A stretch of 64,000 bases of DNA from NCBI GenBank assembly GCA_030760725.1, contig JASWHV010000019.1, positions 30,755,944 to 30,819,943 of the forward strand. The letters run 5' to 3'. A program made the position numbers and the translations under genes. Under the pieces are notes generated by a model that was not told the DNA's origin, did no database searches, and saw only the letters and a list, made by a program, of their open reading frames with translations. The stretch comes from Neostapfia colusana. Lineage: Eukaryota > Streptophyta > Magnoliopsida > Poales > Poaceae. This document shows, in pieces, positions 60,572-64,000 of the stretch; within the stretch, counting starts at the first letter, position 1, and each line of letters opens with the position of its first letter.

Positions 60572-61393
60572 GGAAGTATCCCGAACAAAGACCAACCTTA
60601 CAGAAAATTCGGGTGCCTTTCATTTGATTGAATAAGTCCTCTATGCCGGGCAGCGGGTACTTATTCTTGATCGTCACTTCGATGAGAGACGTATAGTCCA
60701 CGCACATCCTTTGGGTTCCATCCTTCTTGCCCTTGAACATCACGAGGGCTCTTCAAGTTGACGAGCTTGGCCTATATTCGGCGCACATCCTTTGGCTTCC
60801 ATCCTTCCACCCATTCATTGGCAGGCATCCTTTATGGCCTCTGAGCTATAGGTGCTGTTCCGGGTACTAAATCAATGGCAAACTCGATATCACGATCAGG
60901 TGGCATACCTGGCAACTCCTCCAGGAATACATCTGAATATTCTTTAACCACCGGAATTCTTTCCAATGTCACTTCTTCCATGTTGTTCAGTACTGCCTTC
61001 TCGGTTGCAGGTTGAGCTGCCTCAAACTCGATACGAGTTCCATGCTCACTCGTTAACTGCACGATCCTCTTAGCACATCGAATCACTCTGTTATACTTGC
61101 TTAACCAGTCCATTCCAAGTATTATATCAATCCCTTGGGAATCCAAGATGATAAGGTTGGCGAGAAAGCCTACCCCCCTTTTTTTTAAGGCTTACTTTTG
61201 GACATACTATATTAGTCCTCATCTCTACACTGGGAGAATTAACAAACATAGTTTGTTTCATGTGCGATATGGGCATATTATACATGGAAACATACTTGGA
61301 TGAGATGAATGAACGTGATGTTCCAGAATAAAATAAAACAGTGGTTGGGTTGGAGTTGGCAAGAAACATACCAATCATGACGTCCTCCGCTTG
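60572..61393 (-). pseudogene. pol: pol 5' remnant of element G: protease and start of RT
   Basis: Protease region: MIGMFLANSNPTTVLF, then YSGTS where the active-site motif is DSGAS in relatives, so the catalytic aspartate is lost. A frameshift lies in an A-run near 61185. The frame then continues with GIDIILGMDWLSKYNRVI and EYSDVFLEELPGMPPDRDIEF, up to a stop after APIAQRP at 60832. RT begins in rearranged sequence at 60600-60830 (MCVDYTSL, TIKNKYPLPGIEDLFNQM) and is cut at the first catalytic region by the solo LTR. The piece 60740-60830 contains a short duplication of 'gcgcacatcctttggcttcc'-like sequence. Confidence 0.82.
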
Positions 61394-61766
61394 TTATGCT
61401 TCCTCAGCGGAGACGTAATGCACATGGACACGAGCAAAGTTTTGCTGTCCATGGTTGCCCTGTGTTGCTCCTCCTTTCGGCCGAGGGTTCTGCTTAGGTG
61501 CATTGCTTGTCTGTCCAAGTCCTTTCTTGGGGCACTGATTTGCAAAGTGTCCCACCTCTCCGCATGAAAAGCATGCCTTATTGCCCAAAACACCAGGAAC
61601 ATTGGGGCGAGGCTGATTTGAAGCATAGGAACCCATGTTGGGACAGGGCGCAGGTGGCATAGGCAAATGGGGTGCATTCATGACAGGGCGTTGCTGCGGT
61701 GGGAGATTAGAGCGAGGTGCATTTGCAGGGTAGAAAGTAGAAGCAGACGAGCCATAGTATGGTGCA
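61394..61766 (-). pseudogene. gag: gag C-terminal remnant of element G
   Basis: A proline- and asparagine-rich linker is followed by one CCHC knuckle CFSCGEVGHFANQC and a basic tail, ending at a TAA (61394-61396) after VSAEEA, which separates it from protease in the same frame. The N-terminal Gag core is missing because LTR H interrupts at 61767. Confidence 0.83.
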
Positions 61767-62334
61767 TGTGAGGGCCGGACCCGATCACGGGGCCCTGCCA
61801 CTCACCCGGGAATCGCATTGGGTGGTGCCGTGATATGCGGCACCCAACAGCACCCATATAAGGAAACATGTATTACATAAATCAAAAGCGGAAGCTTACA
61901 AATGTTCTTGGTAAATAATTTACATCAAATAACTACAGCAGAAGACTAGTTTATCTCACATTTCGTATCTACTAAGCACTCGAGAAGATGTCCAGCCCAC
62001 GGTCCCTTCTCGCTAGCAACATGAATTCATATGGCAGCAGCCGGGTTCTCCATGTGTAAAACGACTCGGAACACTCCGAGTCTCACTGGACAACTTTCTC
62101 ATAAGCACTAATGTTAACCTGCAAAACAACTCATATAGCAAGCGTGAGCACATAGGCTCAGCAAGAGTGACCCGTCTCACCTAAACATGTAACTCTACAT
62201 GCTAGAACTGCAATGTGTAGTAGGAAGGTAAGTTGCACAAGACACGCATATTTAGTTGGCTCTTATTTTCAAGTTTTAGCTGCAAGTTGTGGAAAAACCT
62301 CGTGCTAAGGCTCATAAGAGAGCCACAATCAAAT
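61767..62334 (-). repeat. U5 end of a minus-strand gypsy LTR (H)
   Basis: Left edge TGTGAGGGCC. It resembles the end of LTR J (15240-15642, reverse complement) and the U5 of element A. Inserted in G's gag and truncated at 62334 by LTR I. Nothing coding is visible. Confidence 0.72.
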
Positions 62335-64000
62335 GTAAGGGCCTCAGTTTTTATACATGCTTGAGGTGTTCATCACCACACACACACACCTCATTTGAAG
62401 CAAGTTGATAAACACATTGGAAGAGCAAGTAACCACCATCAACATGCTCATTAGGGAACAAACTCACATATTGTAAAAGTGGTATTTCCCACATGTAATA
62501 TATAGGGGCTGGGCATATGAAAAACTCCTACACATTGCTAGGAATGTCCATGCCAAGTTTCACCCAAATTCAAAACCTTTTTGAGGTCATTTTGGGTGTA
62601 GCTAGAAAGAGGGCAGTTTGAAACTACATTCAAATTCAAACTGTTTTTATCCCATGAATTCAAAAGTGGAAGACATATTCTTATTCAGCACATTTTTGTG
62701 AGCTCACACACCAATTTTCATTCCATTTGGAGTTGATCATGACATGAGCTAAGTGGGGCAAATTTAAACTTTATTTGAATTTCAAACTGAACATGTGCTG
62801 AAATTTATCCAAACCAAACCCAATTTGAATTCTAACCAATTCAAATGGCTCAAAGGTTGATAATTCAAATCACCAGGGGCTTTGTGGGAACTACTGTTCA
62901 CAACAGTAGATTGGAGTTAAGTTCAGAGGTTAAAATTGAGGGTGGGACCCACATGTCATAGAGATAAAGAGTGAAGACTTGCAAACAAAGTCACAGCCTC
63001 GGTGGGAAATTCCACCGAGCAGCTGCCGGTTCAACGCCACCGAGAGCTGCCCGTGCGCCACCGAGGAGGAGCAGCGCCACCAGCTGCTTCCCGCTTCCAC
63101 ACGCGAGCCCAGGGTCAGTCCCAGGGTCCTATTAAGGTGTTCCACCAAGGCGATCATCGCTCATTTCCTTCTCCTCAGTGCACACCGAGTCCCCCGGCTT
63201 CCGCCTCTCTGCTCGATCGGGAAACCACGAAAACATCGCGCCCCCTCCTTCCCCGAGCTGCTAGGCAGCACCCTGAGGTCACACTCCACTTCCCCGACGC
63301 CAAAAACCCCGAGCTACGGCCTCCCTTGCCCGAGAACGATCGCCACAGCGGCGACGTAACCTCAGCCGAAGGTCAGGCGCTCATGGACAGCGTTCCACAG
63401 AGGCTTTCACGGTCCAGCAAGAGCGCCAACAGGAGCGCGCGACCACCGTGTTGCTCTCCTCTAAGTCTTGAAGCAAACCGTGAAGAATCCGCTACGAATT
63501 TCCTGATTTTGCTCCGGCGGTCTTAAACAGAGCTTCCGGTACGGATTCTTCGAATTCCCGCTCTATGATCCTTCTTAAATTATCAAATCTTGCACATAGG
63601 CGCTGGACTAGCCGGCGATCAATTTTCTTTCTGCATCCGTGGTATAAAACCGACTAGGAGTGACAAATTTTGAGCTCGATCGAGGGCGTTCATGGCGGGC
63701 ACGATCGGTCACACGGTGCCGACCAACTTTCCGCCATCTTTGAACACTTTTGAAACCTCGTCGAGCTTCCTAGAGGTGTACTGATGCTGTAGAACCGATT
63801 GTTCGAGGTCTTGGCGGGTTAGAACCCACGGCCGACGGCGCCGAACCTCAACCGAGGCCGCCGCACGTCAAACCGGGTTATTTCCGGTCACCGCCAGCCG
63901 AAACTGACCCCACAGACGTGTTCCTTGACGTCCATAACCCCTTGGTGGCGAGTTTCAGACCGTACGATAGCCGGCAGCGGCAAGCCGGCGAGCTCCGAGT
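62335..64000 (+). repeat. plus-strand B-family LTR (I), left part
   Basis: Starts TGTAAGGGCCTCAG, the reverse complement of the B LTR edge at 7635, and runs off the window. No polypurine tract precedes it, so it is a 5' LTR or a solo LTR. It carries GTGGGACCCACATGTCA at 62942-62958 and GC-rich leader-like sequence at 63000-64000. Overlapping ORFs at 62979-63526 show no coding motif. Confidence 0.75.

Larger units (their letters stand above)
51902..61766 (-). mobile_element. Ty3/gypsy element G, internally deleted, hosting LINE and solo LTR
   Basis: Minus-strand element inserted in E's pol. It has a 3' LTR (51902-55571), polypurine tract, integrase and chromodomain remnant (to 56405), and then, across a B-family solo LTR, RT, protease and Gag fragments (60572-61766). 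The part of pol between RT and the integrase core is absent. Treating both halves as one element is an inference from order, strand and similar decay. The right end is cut by LTR H. Confidence 0.7.

Noticed and set aside
62979..63526. Overlapping plus-strand ORFs of 126 and 174 codons
   Set aside because: GC-rich LTR leader sequence; there are no recognisable domains, and the related LTR fragment at 11990-12800 lacks the frame.
1..64000. CRISPR array, prokaryotic operon or tRNA/rRNA genes
   Set aside because: No regularly spaced repeats with unique spacers, no cloverleaf or rRNA-like sequence. The tRNA-Met matches are 12-base primer sites only.

Overview
The window looks like plant nuclear DNA, most likely from a grass. 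It is almost entirely nested LTR retrotransposons. I found no host protein-coding gene, tRNA, rRNA or bacterial-type feature. The grass assignment is an inference from the Tekay/Del-type Ty3-gypsy elements with roughly 4 kb LTRs, a SIRE/Opie-like Ty1-copia element and an RTE-type LINE with a TTG-repeat tail. The density of nested insertions suggests pericentromeric or other heterochromatin. Element letters A to K are my own labels, and lineage names come from recognising protein motifs, not from a database search.

Layout, left to right. (1) 1-7635: 5' part of minus-strand gypsy element B, with broken gag, an upstream accessory ORF, a leader, an initiator-tRNA-Met primer site and a 4.04 kb 5' LTR. 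B is inserted in the RNase H region of plus-strand gypsy element C. (2) 7636-11966: C remnant, a pol lacking most of the integrase core, a polypurine tract and a 3' LTR that breaks off at 11966. (3) 11967-22855: rearranged LTR pieces. A 4.39 kb block made of a plus-strand LTR end (J) abutting a minus-strand LTR piece (K) is tandemly duplicated (13173-17565 and 17566-21958). (4) 22856-23521 plus 47810-48362: the 3' LTR and last internal bases of minus-strand gypsy F, split by a copia element. (5) 23522-47809: a minus-strand SIRE-like copia with 1.7 kb LTRs, whose integrase is split by gypsy element A (28150-42922), the most complete and apparently youngest insertion. (6) 48363-51901: 3' end of gypsy E, inserted in F. 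(7) 51902-61766: gypsy G, inserted in E, holding a 5'-truncated RTE LINE in its LTR and a B-family solo LTR in its pol. (8) 61767-62334: end of LTR H, inserted in G, interrupted by (9) a plus-strand B-family LTR (I) running off the window.

No reading frame appears fully functional. A comes closest: gag and pol lie in one frame over 4.47 kb with no frameshift and with the protease, RT, RNase H and integrase catalytic residues present, but five in-frame stops interrupt it. The two most unusual observations are that A's LTRs have apparently absorbed an old primer-binding site, leaving two primer sites 21 bp apart, and that the J/K block forms an inverted-repeat unit in tandem. I see no evidence for a non-transposon biological system.
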